This document shows positions 43,552-53,557 of a stretch of DNA of 64,000 nt, piece by piece. Source of the stretch: Marinomonas maritima (GTDB taxonomy: Bacteria; Pseudomonadota; Gammaproteobacteria; Pseudomonadales; Marinomonadaceae); contig NZ_JAMZEG020000002.1 in the NCBI RefSeq assembly GCF_024435075.2, positions 1,219,647 to 1,283,646 of the forward strand. Reading direction: 5' to 3'. Each line of letters begins with the position of its first letter. The first letter of the stretch is position 1. A model generated the notes under the pieces. It did not search any database and was not told where the DNA came from. It worked only from the letters and a program-made list of their open reading frames with translations. Position numbers and translations under genes: made by a program.

Positions 43552-43690
43552 CTAGATCGCAACAATAAGTGACACACGCTTATTTAATAATACTTCAATT
43601 GGAGTGAGATAGTTTAGCGATTTTCTAGGTCTAAAATTGATTAACATTTGCGTGTCCGCAACGTCCTGTTCGGTGAGCTGAACTATGGCG
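43552..43690 (-). pseudogene. IS30-type transposase C-terminal remnant
   Basis: On the minus strand the stretch reads MLINFRPRKSLNYLTPIEVLL and ends at TAG 43552. The NxRPRKxLxxxTPxEV pattern is the well-known end of IS30-family transposases. Upstream residues (SEEVAIVQLTEQDVA) cannot be assigned. No inverted repeats or rest of the transposase were seen, so only about 30-45 codons survive, wedged between YgjV and xdhC. Confidence 0.6.
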
Positions 43691-43723
43691 ACCTCTTCAG
43701 AAAGCGTCATTTTCGCCAACTCA

Positions 43724-44605
43724 CTAAAACACTGAGTCTTCTTTCACATCACTCAAGACTTGATTAATTTCTTTCCAAGTCAGTCCACTGCTCTCTCTCT
43801 TATCCACTTTAAACTCTGCTTGTGTGAGCTGAATAATCTGAGCCGAGATTGATATAGCAATTTCAAACGGTTTTTTGCCTTCAATTTCTGGCAGTCCAAC
43901 AGGACAATGAACCGATTCAATTTCCGTTGGACTAAACGAGGCACTGACAAGGCGTTTTCTAAAACGAAGCGCTTTGGTTTTCGAGCCGATTAAGCCGATG
44001 AATCGGCAATCTTTTCTATCCAATAGCGCTTCCACCAGTTGATAGTCCAACGCGTGGTCGTGCGTCATGACCAAGGTGATTTCGTTATGACTCATGTGGT
44101 CGATGTGATCCAACATAGACGCATAAAGAAATGGGGTAACGTTGCTTGGCAAGCCTTTAATCGTTTGGTCTTGAGCAAGATTCTCGCGACTATCGACCCA
44201 TGAAATTTTCGCCTGCATGTTGCCCAATACATTGACTAAGGTTGTTGCCACGTGCCCCATACCAAAAATGGTGATTCTGGTGGCAGGTTCTGGAAAATAT
44301 TCCAACAACACACTCACGGCGCCGCCGCAACATTGGTTGGTTTTCGCAGCAAGCGGAAAGTTTTCCAACACATGAGAAGCGCCAGTATGGTCACTATTCA
44401 ACATGTCGCGGGCCTTTTGACAGACAGCGTATTCCAGTTGGCCGCCGCCGATCGTGTCAAAGCTGTGATCCGCGGTGATGATCATCTTGCTGGACGATTC
44501 ACGCGGTGCGGAGCCTTGCGTTCCAATCACGGTCGCAATCACCCACGCTTGGCCCGTTTTTTCGACTTCGGCCAAGGCCTGTATCCAACTCATTGAAGAC
44601 ATCAT
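43724..44605 (-). CDS. xdhC: Xanthine dehydrogenase accessory protein XdhC
   Basis: Molybdenum cofactor insertion chaperone for XdhAB. The 293-residue protein shows GQAWVIATVIGTQGSAPRESSSKMII, the CCGG motif in NQCCGGAVSVLLEYF and the Rossmann-type TIFGMGHVATTLVNVLG, then LVMTHDHALDYQLVEALL and IGLIGSKTKALRFRKRL. The ATG overlaps the xdhB stop (ATGA). It is last in the xdhABC operon. Confidence 0.94.
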   Translation of the reverse strand: MMSSMSWIQALAEVEKTGQAWVIATVIGTQGSAPRESSSKMIITADHSFDTIGGGQLEYAVCQKARDMLNSDHTGASHVLENFPLAAKTNQCCGGAVSVLLEYFPEPATRITIFGMGHVATTLVNVLGNMQAKISWVDSRENLAQDQTIKGLPSNVTPFLYASMLDHIDHMSHNEITLVMTHDHALDYQLVEALLDRKDCRFIGLIGSKTKALRFRKRLVSASFSPTEIESVHCPVGLPEIEGKKPFEIAISISAQIIQLTQAEFKVDKRESSGLTWKEINQVLSDVKEDSVF

Positions 44606-46965
44606 AGGGTTTTTTCCTCGTTCTTCCCTTGCCCTTTTAAAGCGCTATTTTGCTTAAACGCTTCTGCGTCTTGCATACCGTAGAACACCGCCTCTGGGGT
44701 GGCTGGCACTGCCAAAGGGGGCGAAAACTGATAACCACACACAGACGCACACGCGTCTTTCAACGCACACCAAACAGAAATACCGAGCATCAATGGCGGT
44801 TCGCCAACGGCTTTAGAACGGTACACCGATTCTTCACTGTTAGCGCGGTCGAACAGTTTAATATTGAATTTTTCTGGTACATCTGCAGAGGTGGGAATTT
44901 TGTAGTTCGCAGGGCTGTTTGTTGTAATGCGGCCTTTTTCATCCCAGCTGAGTTCTTCCGTTGTCAGCCAACCCATGCCTTGTACAAACGCGCCTTCGAT
45001 TTGACCAATGTCGATGTCGGCATTTATGGAATCACCTACGTCGTGCAAAATGTCGACTTGCGTCACCTTGTATTCGCCAGTGAAGGTATCAACAATCACT
45101 TCTGACACGGCCGCGCCATTGGAAAAATACAAGAAGGGTCGACCTTTCGCAGCTTTTCTGTCGTAACCAATTTTCGGTGTTTTGTAGAAGCCAGTCGACG
45201 ACAAAGACACGCGATTCATGTACGCGAGTTTGATGAACTCAGGGAAACTCATTGTTTCAATTCCCAAAATCACTTGGTCATTAGCAATCGCAAAGTCATC
45301 GGCAGCGATACTAAAATGTTCCATGGCGAATTCTTGCAAGTGCCCTTTTATCGTCACCACCGCGTCCAATGCCGCCATACCGTTCAAGTCTGTGCCTGCG
45401 GATGCAGCGGTTGGCGACGCGTTCGGCACTTTGTCCGTTCGAGTCGAGCTGACATTGACACGTTGATAATCTATTCCAAAGGTCTTGGCGACAATTTGCG
45501 CGACTTTAGTGTACAAGCCTTGGCCCATTTCCGTTCCACCGTGACTAATGTGAACACTGCCATCGGTGTAAACATGAACCAACGCGCCACCTTGGTTTAG
45601 GTGTTTTGACGTGAACGAAATACCAAATTTAACCGGCGTCAGCGCCAAACCTTTTTTAAGAAAAGGGCTTTGCTTGTTAAATTCACGAATCGCTTCGCGG
45701 CGAGCTCGATAATCAGAACTTTCTTCCAACTCTTCGATCAAGGTCAATAACACATTTTCTTCAACGTTTTGTCCGTAAGGGGTTTTCGTTTTGCCTTCTT
45801 GATAACAATTCAGTTTACGAACATCGAGGGCGTCTTTACCGACCGTACAGGCAATTTCTTCGATGACGGCTTCGGCCAATAACACGCCTTTTGGTCCGCC
45901 AAAACCACGGAATGCCGTGTTCGATACCGTATGGGTTTTGCCTCGATAACCGCTGATGCGCGCGTTCGGTAAGAAGTAAGCATTATCGGCATGGAACATG
46001 GCCCTGTCGACCACGCCATCGGACAAATCGGCCGTACAACCGCACTTGCCTACCATGTCATATTCGGCGCTGATGATCTCGCCTTCTGCCGAGAAACCCA
46101 CTTCGTAACGGTTCCAGAAATCGTGACGCTTACCGGTTTGCACCATGTCATCTTGGCGCGGCATGCGGTACTTAACGGGGCAACGGTTACGAATCGCTAA
46201 CACCGCCGCCATGCAACCTAATACCGCCGCTTGAGATTCTTTACCGCCAAAGCCGCCGCCCATGCGTCGCACTTCAACCAGCACTTGAGCGACGGACACG
46301 CCGAGCACTTTCGCCACCAATTTTTGTACTTCGGCAGGATGCTGAGACGAGGCATAAACCAAAACGCCACCATCTTCGTGTGGCACCGCGACACTAATTT
46401 GGCCTTCTAAATAAAAGTGCTCTTGGCCTTTGATGTAAATATCCGATTTTATTTTATGAGCCGCCGTCGCCATTGCGGCTTTTGCGTCACCACATTGAAT
46501 CGTGTGGGTTGGTAAAACGAACTCTTGGCGTTCGAGAGATTCCTTCGGATGCAGTGTGCTGATTCTTGGTTTATAGACGATTTCCGCCAGCTCAACCGCT
46601 TGTTTGGCGGCACGTAAACTGGTCGCCGCCACCGCAAAAATAGACTGACCGATGAAATGAACAAAGTTCCCAGCCAACAACAAATCGCCACTCAGTACCG
46701 GCGACACATCGACGTCACCAGGAATGTCAGACTGAACGATCACATCGACCACACCAGGATACGCGCGCACTTTGTCTAGATTAATGCTGACAATGTCCGC
46801 GTGCGCTTCGGTCGATTTACCTGTCGCAACGTGTAATTCATTTGGCCATTCAGGCATGTCATCAATGTAAATCGCTTGCCCTGTAACGTGTTTAACAGCG
46901 GACTCATGCATGGGTAGCTTGTCATTCTTAAAACTCGTTACTAAGTCATTCGGTAGTTTACGCAT
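44602..46965 (-). CDS. xdhB: Xanthine dehydrogenase large, molybdopterin-binding subunit
   Basis: Catalytic subunit that hydroxylates xanthine and hypoxanthine. The 787-residue protein has the molybdopterin motifs RRMGGGFGGKESQAAVLG and TAFRGFGGPKGVLLAEAVIEE, and ISHGGTEMGQGLYTKVAQI. The C-terminal region contains the catalytic Glu neighbourhood KAVGEPPLMLGISVW. It overlaps xdhA by 8 bp and has AAGGAG before its ATG. With xdhA and xdhC this gives a complete dehydrogenase. Confidence 0.96.
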   Translation of the reverse strand: MRKLPNDLVTSFKNDKLPMHESAVKHVTGQAIYIDDMPEWPNELHVATGKSTEAHADIVSINLDKVRAYPGVVDVIVQSDIPGDVDVSPVLSGDLLLAGNFVHFIGQSIFAVAATSLRAAKQAVELAEIVYKPRISTLHPKESLERQEFVLPTHTIQCGDAKAAMATAAHKIKSDIYIKGQEHFYLEGQISVAVPHEDGGVLVYASSQHPAEVQKLVAKVLGVSVAQVLVEVRRMGGGFGGKESQAAVLGCMAAVLAIRNRCPVKYRMPRQDDMVQTGKRHDFWNRYEVGFSAEGEIISAEYDMVGKCGCTADLSDGVVDRAMFHADNAYFLPNARISGYRGKTHTVSNTAFRGFGGPKGVLLAEAVIEEIACTVGKDALDVRKLNCYQEGKTKTPYGQNVEENVLLTLIEELEESSDYRARREAIREFNKQSPFLKKGLALTPVKFGISFTSKHLNQGGALVHVYTDGSVHISHGGTEMGQGLYTKVAQIVAKTFGIDYQRVNVSSTRTDKVPNASPTAASAGTDLNGMAALDAVVTIKGHLQEFAMEHFSIAADDFAIANDQVILGIETMSFPEFIKLAYMNRVSLSSTGFYKTPKIGYDRKAAKGRPFLYFSNGAAVSEVIVDTFTGEYKVTQVDILHDVGDSINADIDIGQIEGAFVQGMGWLTTEELSWDEKGRITTNSPANYKIPTSADVPEKFNIKLFDRANSEESVYRSKAVGEPPLMLGISVWCALKDACASVCGYQFSPPLAVPATPEAVFYGMQDAEAFKQNSALKGQGKNEEKTL

Positions 46966-48493
46966 GCGTTGCTCCTTTGTGTCCTACGATCTCATGCCCC
47001 AAAGACAAAACGGATTCCGACAGTGCATGGCCCGAAAATGTCACAATCGCTTGGCCGTTTAGCTCCAACCATGCTTTTTTGATCAAATTACACGCCATAT
47101 CGAGTCGATAACGGGAGCTGGCTCGCATGTCGCTTAATGGCGTCAATTCGCGTCTTAGATTCTCAATGGCTTGTGTTAACGCTTGTTCGTCGTTAATGCT
47201 TGTGCCAACCAAAGACTGTTCTGCTGTTATCGCGCGAATTGGCGTTGCTGCCATGCCGCCAAAAGCAAATCGAACGTCACTGATTTTGTCATCGCTCAAT
47301 TCAAAACGTACGGCCAACATCACACTGGAAATATCGTCTTCCATACGTTTGGAGACTTTATAGAAACGATGGAAAGCATCGAGCTTGATCAAATCAATCG
47401 TGAAGGATTCGATCAGTTCGTCTTTTGCTAGCAGAGTCATTTTATAGCCTTGGTAGAAATCATTAATATTCACGACTCGTTTGTTACCGTCGGTTTTGAC
47501 CAATTGTATGTCAGCATCAAACGCCAATAGCAGCGGTGGTAGATCGGCAATCGGCGAGGCATTGGCCACATTGCCGCCTATGGTGCCACGGTTACGAATT
47601 TGTCGAGAGGCAATGCGGCTTAACACGTTATAAATATGTGGATAACGTGTTTTACTAAAATACTCCAGTTCGCTGTATGTCACTGATGCGCCCAAGGTTA
47701 ACGTGTTGCCATTATCTTGGATCTGTTTTAATTCAGCGACATGCGACACATCGATCAAAGTGCCAAAATCATGGAAACGCTGAGTATTTTCCAGCATCAA
47801 ATCCGTGCCACCAGCAATCATCACCGCGTCTGCATGAGCGGTTTTTGCTTCAAGCAATTCCGCTAATGTAGTTGGCTGAAAATAAGAGACGTGACCCTGC
47901 GATTCAAAACCGCCCGTTTCTTTTAAAGCCGACAACTGAGACTTGATACTGTCGTTTTGACTCATCAGTTCGACAAACTGCGTGTCTTCCGCGGTTCTCA
48001 CCATATCTAATCCCGCCTCGATAATCGGGCGATAACCAGTACAACGACACAAGTTTCCGGAAATAGCATCGCACACAGACTCGCGGTCTATGGCTTTATC
48101 AGAAGATTGGCTGTTTTCATAAAGACCCGCGAGGGATAACACAATGCCAGGTGTACAAAAACCACATTGAGAACCGTGATGCTCCACCATCGCCTGTTGA
48201 GCTGGATGCAGTTCACCGCTCGCCTCCCCCCCAAATTCAGATAAATACTCGACAGAAACAACGTGCTTACCAGCAAGAGATTGAACCGGCGTAATACAAG
48301 AGTTAAAAGTCGAATATTTAAGCTCGCCGCCATCTAATGCGCCAACTAGGAGCGTGCATGCACCACAATCACCAGACGCACAACCTTCTTTTGTCCCTGT
48401 TAATCCTCGTTTTTCTCGTAGATATCGTAATGCTGTAAAGTCGCTAGGGAGCGTGTTGTCGTCGATGAGCTTGTCATTCAAGAGGAATTTCAA
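46958..48493 (-). CDS. xdhA: Xanthine dehydrogenase small subunit (2x[2Fe-2S], FAD)
   Basis: Electron-transfer subunit of 512 codons including stop. The N-terminal plant-type [2Fe-2S] site is EGCASGDCGACTLL (Cys38, 43, 46), the second cluster is in SQCGFCTPGIVLS and NLCRCTGYRPI, and the FAD domain has VMIAGGTDLML and IRNRGTIGGNVANASPIADLPP. The start is a TTG at 48493, supported by AAGGAGAG 6-8 nt before it and by family N-termini (KFLLNDK). Upstream in-frame starts would add unlikely residues. Confidence 0.94.
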   Translation of the reverse strand: MKFLLNDKLIDDNTLPSDFTALRYLREKRGLTGTKEGCASGDCGACTLLVGALDGGELKYSTFNSCITPVQSLAGKHVVSVEYLSEFGGEASGELHPAQQAMVEHHGSQCGFCTPGIVLSLAGLYENSQSSDKAIDRESVCDAISGNLCRCTGYRPIIEAGLDMVRTAEDTQFVELMSQNDSIKSQLSALKETGGFESQGHVSYFQPTTLAELLEAKTAHADAVMIAGGTDLMLENTQRFHDFGTLIDVSHVAELKQIQDNGNTLTLGASVTYSELEYFSKTRYPHIYNVLSRIASRQIRNRGTIGGNVANASPIADLPPLLLAFDADIQLVKTDGNKRVVNINDFYQGYKMTLLAKDELIESFTIDLIKLDAFHRFYKVSKRMEDDISSVMLAVRFELSDDKISDVRFAFGGMAATPIRAITAEQSLVGTSINDEQALTQAIENLRRELTPLSDMRASSRYRLDMACNLIKKAWLELNGQAIVTFSGHALSESVLSLGHEIVGHKGATHA

Positions 48494-49000
48494 AGCACTC
48501 TCCTTTATTAAATTTATGTCTAAAGTAATAGTTGAAACCCAAAAACCTGACCGATTGTACAATATTTTTAATTAGAGACTAAAAGCGCCTCACAAACAAC
48601 CCAATCTGAAGGCACTCAGTCCATAATAACGCCTTCCCTTTACTTTAATGTAGAAGGCTAGGATACACTTAGCCACAACCTATCTTGAGTCGGTGGTTTA
48701 AGATGGCATTAGTAAAGAATGAGCTAGAAGTCATTACTGTAAGAGAAAATTTAAATACTGAGAGTCGTGAAGCATCTGATTTATAGGTAGGGTTTGGATG
48801 GCAGAATGTATCTTGCCAGCAAGTTTCGAAACCTCGAAAGGTTAGTTTGTTCAAAAGTTACTAAGCAAACCTAAAAGTTTACCTAGTAACTAAAAGAACA
48901 AGAAAACAATCCATTGTATTCACACCTTGAGCTGATAAGAGCATCTGCTCAACTTGGTCTCATTCCCCTGCACTTTAGACTTATATTCAGAGGTAATGGT
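48494..49000. other. Intergenic stretch between xdhA and the ABC operon end
   Basis: About 500 bp. It should contain the xdhA promoter near 48500-48600. No gene is supported; a 61-codon reading frame at 48669-48854 has no coding character. The only structure noted is the hairpin at 48852-48891. Confidence 0.5.
48852..48891 (-). terminator. Candidate terminator of the siderophore uptake operon
   Basis: AGTTACTA (48856-48863) pairs with TAGTAACT (48884-48891), with an internal loop and an inner AAAC/GTTT pairing. The minus strand continues with TTTTGA. It lies 110 bp after the last ABC gene. Confidence 0.4.
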
Positions 49001-50761
49001 TTATAGTTTTCCCAATTTCCATCTTTTAACTTTGTTACGTTGTGCAAGGAAGTGCGCATACAGACCACCGGAGATGGACAATTGATCATGTGACCCTTTT
49101 TCTTTTATACAACCACGCTCAAGAATGACAATTTGATCCGCCATTTCTATCGTCGATAACTGATGTGTAATAACAATTAACGTTCGTTTTCCACGCAATC
49201 GTGCAAATGTTTGAGTGATAACAGCCTGATTTTCAGTGTCTAACGCCGCGGTTGCCTCATCAATTAATAAAATAGGTGCATCTTTCATTAACGCTCGTGC
49301 AATGGATATACGTTGGCGTTCTCCGCCAGATAAACGTGCTCCGCCTTCTCCTACCAATGTATCCACCCCTTGCGGTAGACGCCCAATTATTTCTGTGACG
49401 CCAGAAAGTCGAGCGACTTCGCGTATTTCTGCATCGCTGGCGTCCGGCTTACCAATACGAATATTGTCGGCTATGCTGCTTTGGAAAAGATAAGGCGTTT
49501 GAAACACTTGGCTGATTTTTTCATTCAACTGCTCATGAGACATTTGCCGTAAATCCACACCACCCATCGTGATGCTTCCTTCGGTTACATCAGAAAACCG
49601 CGTAATCAATGACAATAAGGTGCTTTTTCCTGAGCCAGAACGACCAATCAGTGCCGTCATGCTGCCAGGTGTAATACTCAGGTTTACGTCACGAATAACA
49701 TGACGCTTATTGTCTGGGTAAGCAAAACCAACGCCATTTAGTGACAAAGTATTATCTTGTGCAAACTTAGGGTTTTCAGGTTCAGGCAATGGCTCTATGT
49801 CAAAAATATCCTGCACTTCTTTTAGCTGATTACGAGCGCCTCGAATCGCTTCTGCATAACCGACTACATCCAATAATGGCTCAACAAACCGATTCACAAG
49901 CAATAAAGATATAATGATACTAATCAAGGTATCTGAGTTGTTTGTATCGGTCGGAATAACGCCTATAGAGTTATTCAGTGATAACAACGCCGTAATCATC
50001 AGAGTGGCGAAAATCGCCTGCACCATCCAAGCATTCAATATCACAGATATTACTGATAGTAAGATAAGCCGCTTGCTAGATTTTTTTTGCGAATCAAATG
50101 CTTGCTCCAGAAAATGCGTACTTTTTCCCTCACCATTAAATGCTCGTAATACAGATTGCGCCTGTGAAAATTCAATAATTCTCTGGCTCGTTTCAGCGGT
50201 ATTACGATGAAACTCTTGATCTACGCGCTGGCCTAAACGTGCAGCTATGATAAAAACAGCCCCCATTAAAGGAATCGACAGTAAGGCAATCAACCCCATT
50301 TTCCAGTTAATCGTAAATAGACTTAACACAATAATTAAAGGCGTCATGGCACTACTAAACACAGGCGTGAAAACGTGTGCTGGAAGTTGTGCTATTGCCA
50401 TCACCCCTTGAAAAATCACATGACTTAGTCGAGCAGTATTATTCGAATTAAACCAACCGACAGGTAATTGTGATATATGATTACCTAAACGATGACGACC
50501 GCCTTGCAAGATAGCGATACCGACTTCTATGCCTGCTTTTTCTACCCTTAACCGCAAGCGCCAGCACACTAAAACACCCGTTAACAAAACCACCAGCCAA
50601 ATAACCGTATTGCTTATATCGCCAACCAACAAGTAACGAAGTAAAGGCACCAATGAGATGATGGTCAACCCGCTGAGTAACCCATAAATAACGGCCATAG
50701 AAACATAGCGACGAAATTTAGGCGCATCTTCACCTAGTAATTGGAGTAATGTTTTCAACAT
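49001..50761 (-). CDS. ABC transporter, fused permease-ATPase (YbtQ/IrtB-like)
   Basis: A 586-residue half-transporter of the exporter fold. Six membrane helices (about 1-310) precede an ATPase: Walker A GRSGSGKSTLL, signature LSGGERQRISIARAL, Walker B ILLIDEATAALD and a switch His in VITHQLS. Its place after a FecBCDE-type set and a TonB receptor fits the exporter-fold siderophore importers YbtPQ and IrtAB rather than an exporter. ATG at 50761 (GGAGG upstream, 2 bp after the previous stop) is chosen over a start at 50809. Confidence 0.85.
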   Translation of the reverse strand: MLKTLLQLLGEDAPKFRRYVSMAVIYGLLSGLTIISLVPLLRYLLVGDISNTVIWLVVLLTGVLVCWRLRLRVEKAGIEVGIAILQGGRHRLGNHISQLPVGWFNSNNTARLSHVIFQGVMAIAQLPAHVFTPVFSSAMTPLIIVLSLFTINWKMGLIALLSIPLMGAVFIIAARLGQRVDQEFHRNTAETSQRIIEFSQAQSVLRAFNGEGKSTHFLEQAFDSQKKSSKRLILLSVISVILNAWMVQAIFATLMITALLSLNNSIGVIPTDTNNSDTLISIIISLLLVNRFVEPLLDVVGYAEAIRGARNQLKEVQDIFDIEPLPEPENPKFAQDNTLSLNGVGFAYPDNKRHVIRDVNLSITPGSMTALIGRSGSGKSTLLSLITRFSDVTEGSITMGGVDLRQMSHEQLNEKISQVFQTPYLFQSSIADNIRIGKPDASDAEIREVARLSGVTEIIGRLPQGVDTLVGEGGARLSGGERQRISIARALMKDAPILLIDEATAALDTENQAVITQTFARLRGKRTLIVITHQLSTIEMADQIVILERGCIKEKGSHDQLSISGGLYAHFLAQRNKVKRWKLGKL

Positions 50762-50763
50762 AA

Positions 50764-52539
50764 TCAAAACGCCTCCAAAGGGTGTTCTTGATAATTTCCT
50801 AGCGTCCATAATTGTGCATAGCGCCCCTTCATTGCTAGTAGGCTTTCATGCTTTCCTTGCTCACTTATCTCGCCATTTTCGAGAACAATAATCTGATCTG
50901 CGGTCATAACGGTATCCAATTTATGAGCAATAATAAGAACAGTACGTCCTTGCGAAAATCTTAAAAGAGACTCTTGAATAACGACTTCGTTTTCTGAATC
51001 GGTCGATGCCGTGGCTTCATCAAGTACCAATATTGGAGGGTCTAATAAGATAGCGCGAGCAATACTGACGCGCTGCTGCTCTCCACCTGAAAGGCTTATG
51101 TCTTCGCCAATAATCGAGTCATAGCCTTTGGGTAAATCCATGATGCGCTGGTGAATATTCGCGGCGCGCGCCGCATCTTCAATCTCATGCCTAGTCGCTG
51201 ACGGACGACCCAAAGCAATATTGTCATGCAGGCTGGCGTGAATAAGACGAACTTCTTGTAATACGAAACCAATACGTCGATACAGCTCAGTGGTTTCTAT
51301 GTCTCTTAAATCAACACCACCAAGGGCAATAGAGCCCTCGGTCGGATCAAAAAAGCGTAATATTAATCGAGCCAAGGTGGATTTTCCCGAACCTGAAGCA
51401 CCAACAATAGCGGTGACGGTATTTGGCGCGAGCGTCAAATTAATATTACTCAATACGGTATTTTGATCATCATAGGCATAACTAAGATTATTGATGCAAA
51501 TACGATTATCAACAATGTGGCGACTTTTGCCTTCTGCTGGTTGTGTAAGGACGGGGCTGTCTAATAACGCCTGCAAACGATCCGCAGCTGCCGTAGCGTG
51601 AGTCAAACTATGAGTGCTAAAACTTAATAACATCAAGGGAGATGAAATACCCGGTGCCACAAGAATAAAAGGAAGCACATCGATTGGTACAATCCAATCT
51701 AAGCTCACAAATAGAGTGCCAAATATTAGTACCATACCCAAAACAGCTATTGGTGCGATAACTGCATTAGCATTGGCCAAAGGCGCCACCAAGGGGCGGG
51801 TAAAATTCAAGAAGCCTTGGAGAAAGCCATCTACCGCCTCATGATATCCCTTGTGGGCTTTACCACTCGCGGCGAAGGTTTTAACGACAGGAATCCCACT
51901 AATAAACTCGGCGATGGCGTTGTTTATCAACGCTTGCCCTGACATAAAGCCTTTCATTCGATCTTCACTAATGGCTTTTTTGGCAGCACCAAAAATCAAG
52001 TAAAAACAAGGAAATGGAATCAAAGAGACAATCGCCATACGCCAATCCATTACAAACAAATAAATGGCTGAGAGCGAAATCACGCCATAACAACGACCTC
52101 TAGTCGTATAGTAATGAGCCGTTAATTCATGCAATGAGCCAATGTCATCTTGCATCGCTTGTTTGACATCGCCTGACGCACGATTAGTAAACCACCCTAA
52201 TGGTACTTTCGTAAGGCGCTGCATCACCGATAACCTCAAATCATGCGTAATTTGATTGTCCGCAAGGTGCGCAAGCAGCTCACTCATCGCAACCAAGAGA
52301 ACACCAATAATAAGGCCGGCTAAACTGACTCCTGCAACCCACCAAATTTCTGTCTGTAAATCTGTCTGAGAAAAAATGGCCGTGGTGCCAATGCCACCCA
52401 TTAAAAGCTTAGCTATATAAGCAATACCAGCCAATGGCACAATGGTCAGCATGGAACCGAGACAAGCCAAGATCATCACGAAAATTAGTTGCCCTTTTAT
52501 AGGACATAATAACCGATCAACAGGGTTATTATTCGCCAT
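50764..52539 (-). CDS. ABC transporter, fused permease-ATPase (YbtP/IrtA-like)
   Basis: A 591-residue partner of the next gene. Membrane domain residues about 1-310 (six helices) then ATPase with Walker A GASGSGKSTLARLI, signature LSGGEQQRVSIARAI, Walker B ILVLDEATASTD and IAHKLDT. No siderophore-interacting (FAD) domain is fused to the N-terminus, unlike mycobacterial IrtA, so YbtP is the closer model. It overlaps the binding lipoprotein gene by 11 bp and has AAGGGA before the ATG. Confidence 0.85.
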   Translation of the reverse strand: MANNNPVDRLLCPIKGQLIFVMILACLGSMLTIVPLAGIAYIAKLLMGGIGTTAIFSQTDLQTEIWWVAGVSLAGLIIGVLLVAMSELLAHLADNQITHDLRLSVMQRLTKVPLGWFTNRASGDVKQAMQDDIGSLHELTAHYYTTRGRCYGVISLSAIYLFVMDWRMAIVSLIPFPCFYLIFGAAKKAISEDRMKGFMSGQALINNAIAEFISGIPVVKTFAASGKAHKGYHEAVDGFLQGFLNFTRPLVAPLANANAVIAPIAVLGMVLIFGTLFVSLDWIVPIDVLPFILVAPGISSPLMLLSFSTHSLTHATAAADRLQALLDSPVLTQPAEGKSRHIVDNRICINNLSYAYDDQNTVLSNINLTLAPNTVTAIVGASGSGKSTLARLILRFFDPTEGSIALGGVDLRDIETTELYRRIGFVLQEVRLIHASLHDNIALGRPSATRHEIEDAARAANIHQRIMDLPKGYDSIIGEDISLSGGEQQRVSIARAILLDPPILVLDEATASTDSENEVVIQESLLRFSQGRTVLIIAHKLDTVMTADQIIVLENGEISEQGKHESLLAMKGRYAQLWTLGNYQEHPLEAF

Positions 52540-53557
52540 TGCGATATCCCTTCAGCACATCGTCAATGATGATTTCGAGAGCACTCACACCAGCGCCAAC
52601 GATGTACCATGCTTCAGAATCCACAAAGATCACTCGATTATTTTTCCAAGCATTGGTTTGGCGAAGCAAGGGGTTTTCCATGTTTTCTCTATTGAGTCCA
52701 GACTGCCGCTCCATTACCGCGGTTCGGTCCAAAACATAAATAATGTCAGGGTTATTTTCATAGATAAATTCACTGGAAATAGGCTGACCATGCAAGCCTG
52801 CTTCGATTGGGGAATGAATGGACTGGACACCTAATGCCTCGAAGACAAAACCATAGCGGGATTTTTCGCCTAAGAAACGATACGCGCCATTATTATGGAT
52901 CACTATCATGGCTTTTTCTGGACGATTTTGAATAATAGTTTGGGCATTTGCCACTTTAGCGTCTAATTCAGCGGCTTTACTGTTAGCAAGTGTCTCTTTG
53001 CCAAAAATTGCACCCAGCGTCAATAAATGATCTCTTACGATATCAAAGTGATCACTGCCGCTATCTTTATAATTCACATCAAAATAGAGGGTTGGAGCTA
53101 ATTCTGACAACTGTTCATAGTGACTAGCATGAAGCGGTGAAATCAACACAAGATCTGGTTTAAGAGAATAAACACGTTCCATATTAGGTTGTACTATCGC
53201 GCCAAGATCCATTATTTCTGGATCATTGGCGTACTCTGATAAGTATTCAGGAACAAAATCTTTAGGCATGCCCGCAATTGAGACGCCCAACACATCGAGT
53301 AAATCAACGTCATTCATACCAAGCGCAGCCACTCGTTGAGGACGATGCGCTATCACTGCTGAACCCAACCTATGTTCTATGGTAATTGGCTTGAAATCAT
53401 CTTGAGATGACTGAGTGATACCCGTATCAGATGTTTCATTTTCTTGCTGATTACAACCGTATAACAATACCGTCGATATAAAGAAAAAGGCCATTGTTAA
53501 ACCGTGTTTACTGATGCTTTTTTTAGAGATAAATCGATTTTTGGCGAAAATATTCAT
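52529..53557 (-). CDS. Iron-siderophore ABC transporter, substrate-binding lipoprotein
   Basis: A 342-residue periplasmic binding protein. Lipobox VLLYGCNQ gives lipidated Cys35. The class III helical-backbone fold begins with RVAALGMNDVDLLDVLGVSIAGMP and continues with MERVYSLKPDLVLISPLHASHYEQLSELAPTLYF. ATG at 53557 has GGAGGAG 7 nt before it; the ATPase stop overlaps it (TAATG). It delivers ferric siderophore to the FecCD-type permeases. Confidence 0.92.
   Translation of the reverse strand: MNIFAKNRFISKKSISKHGLTMAFFFISTVLLYGCNQQENETSDTGITQSSQDDFKPITIEHRLGSAVIAHRPQRVAALGMNDVDLLDVLGVSIAGMPKDFVPEYLSEYANDPEIMDLGAIVQPNMERVYSLKPDLVLISPLHASHYEQLSELAPTLYFDVNYKDSGSDHFDIVRDHLLTLGAIFGKETLANSKAAELDAKVANAQTIIQNRPEKAMIVIHNNGAYRFLGEKSRYGFVFEALGVQSIHSPIEAGLHGQPISSEFIYENNPDIIYVLDRTAVMERQSGLNRENMENPLLRQTNAWKNNRVIFVDSEAWYIVGAGVSALEIIIDDVLKGYRNGE

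Noticed and set aside
48669..48854. 61-codon minus-strand open frame between xdhA and the ABC operon
   Set aside because: No coding character, no binding site, lies in a gap with a hairpin.
49001..52539. Multidrug exporter interpretation of the two fused ABC proteins
   Set aside because: Fold alone allows it, but their coupling to an iron-siderophore importer operon makes an uptake-related role more likely.
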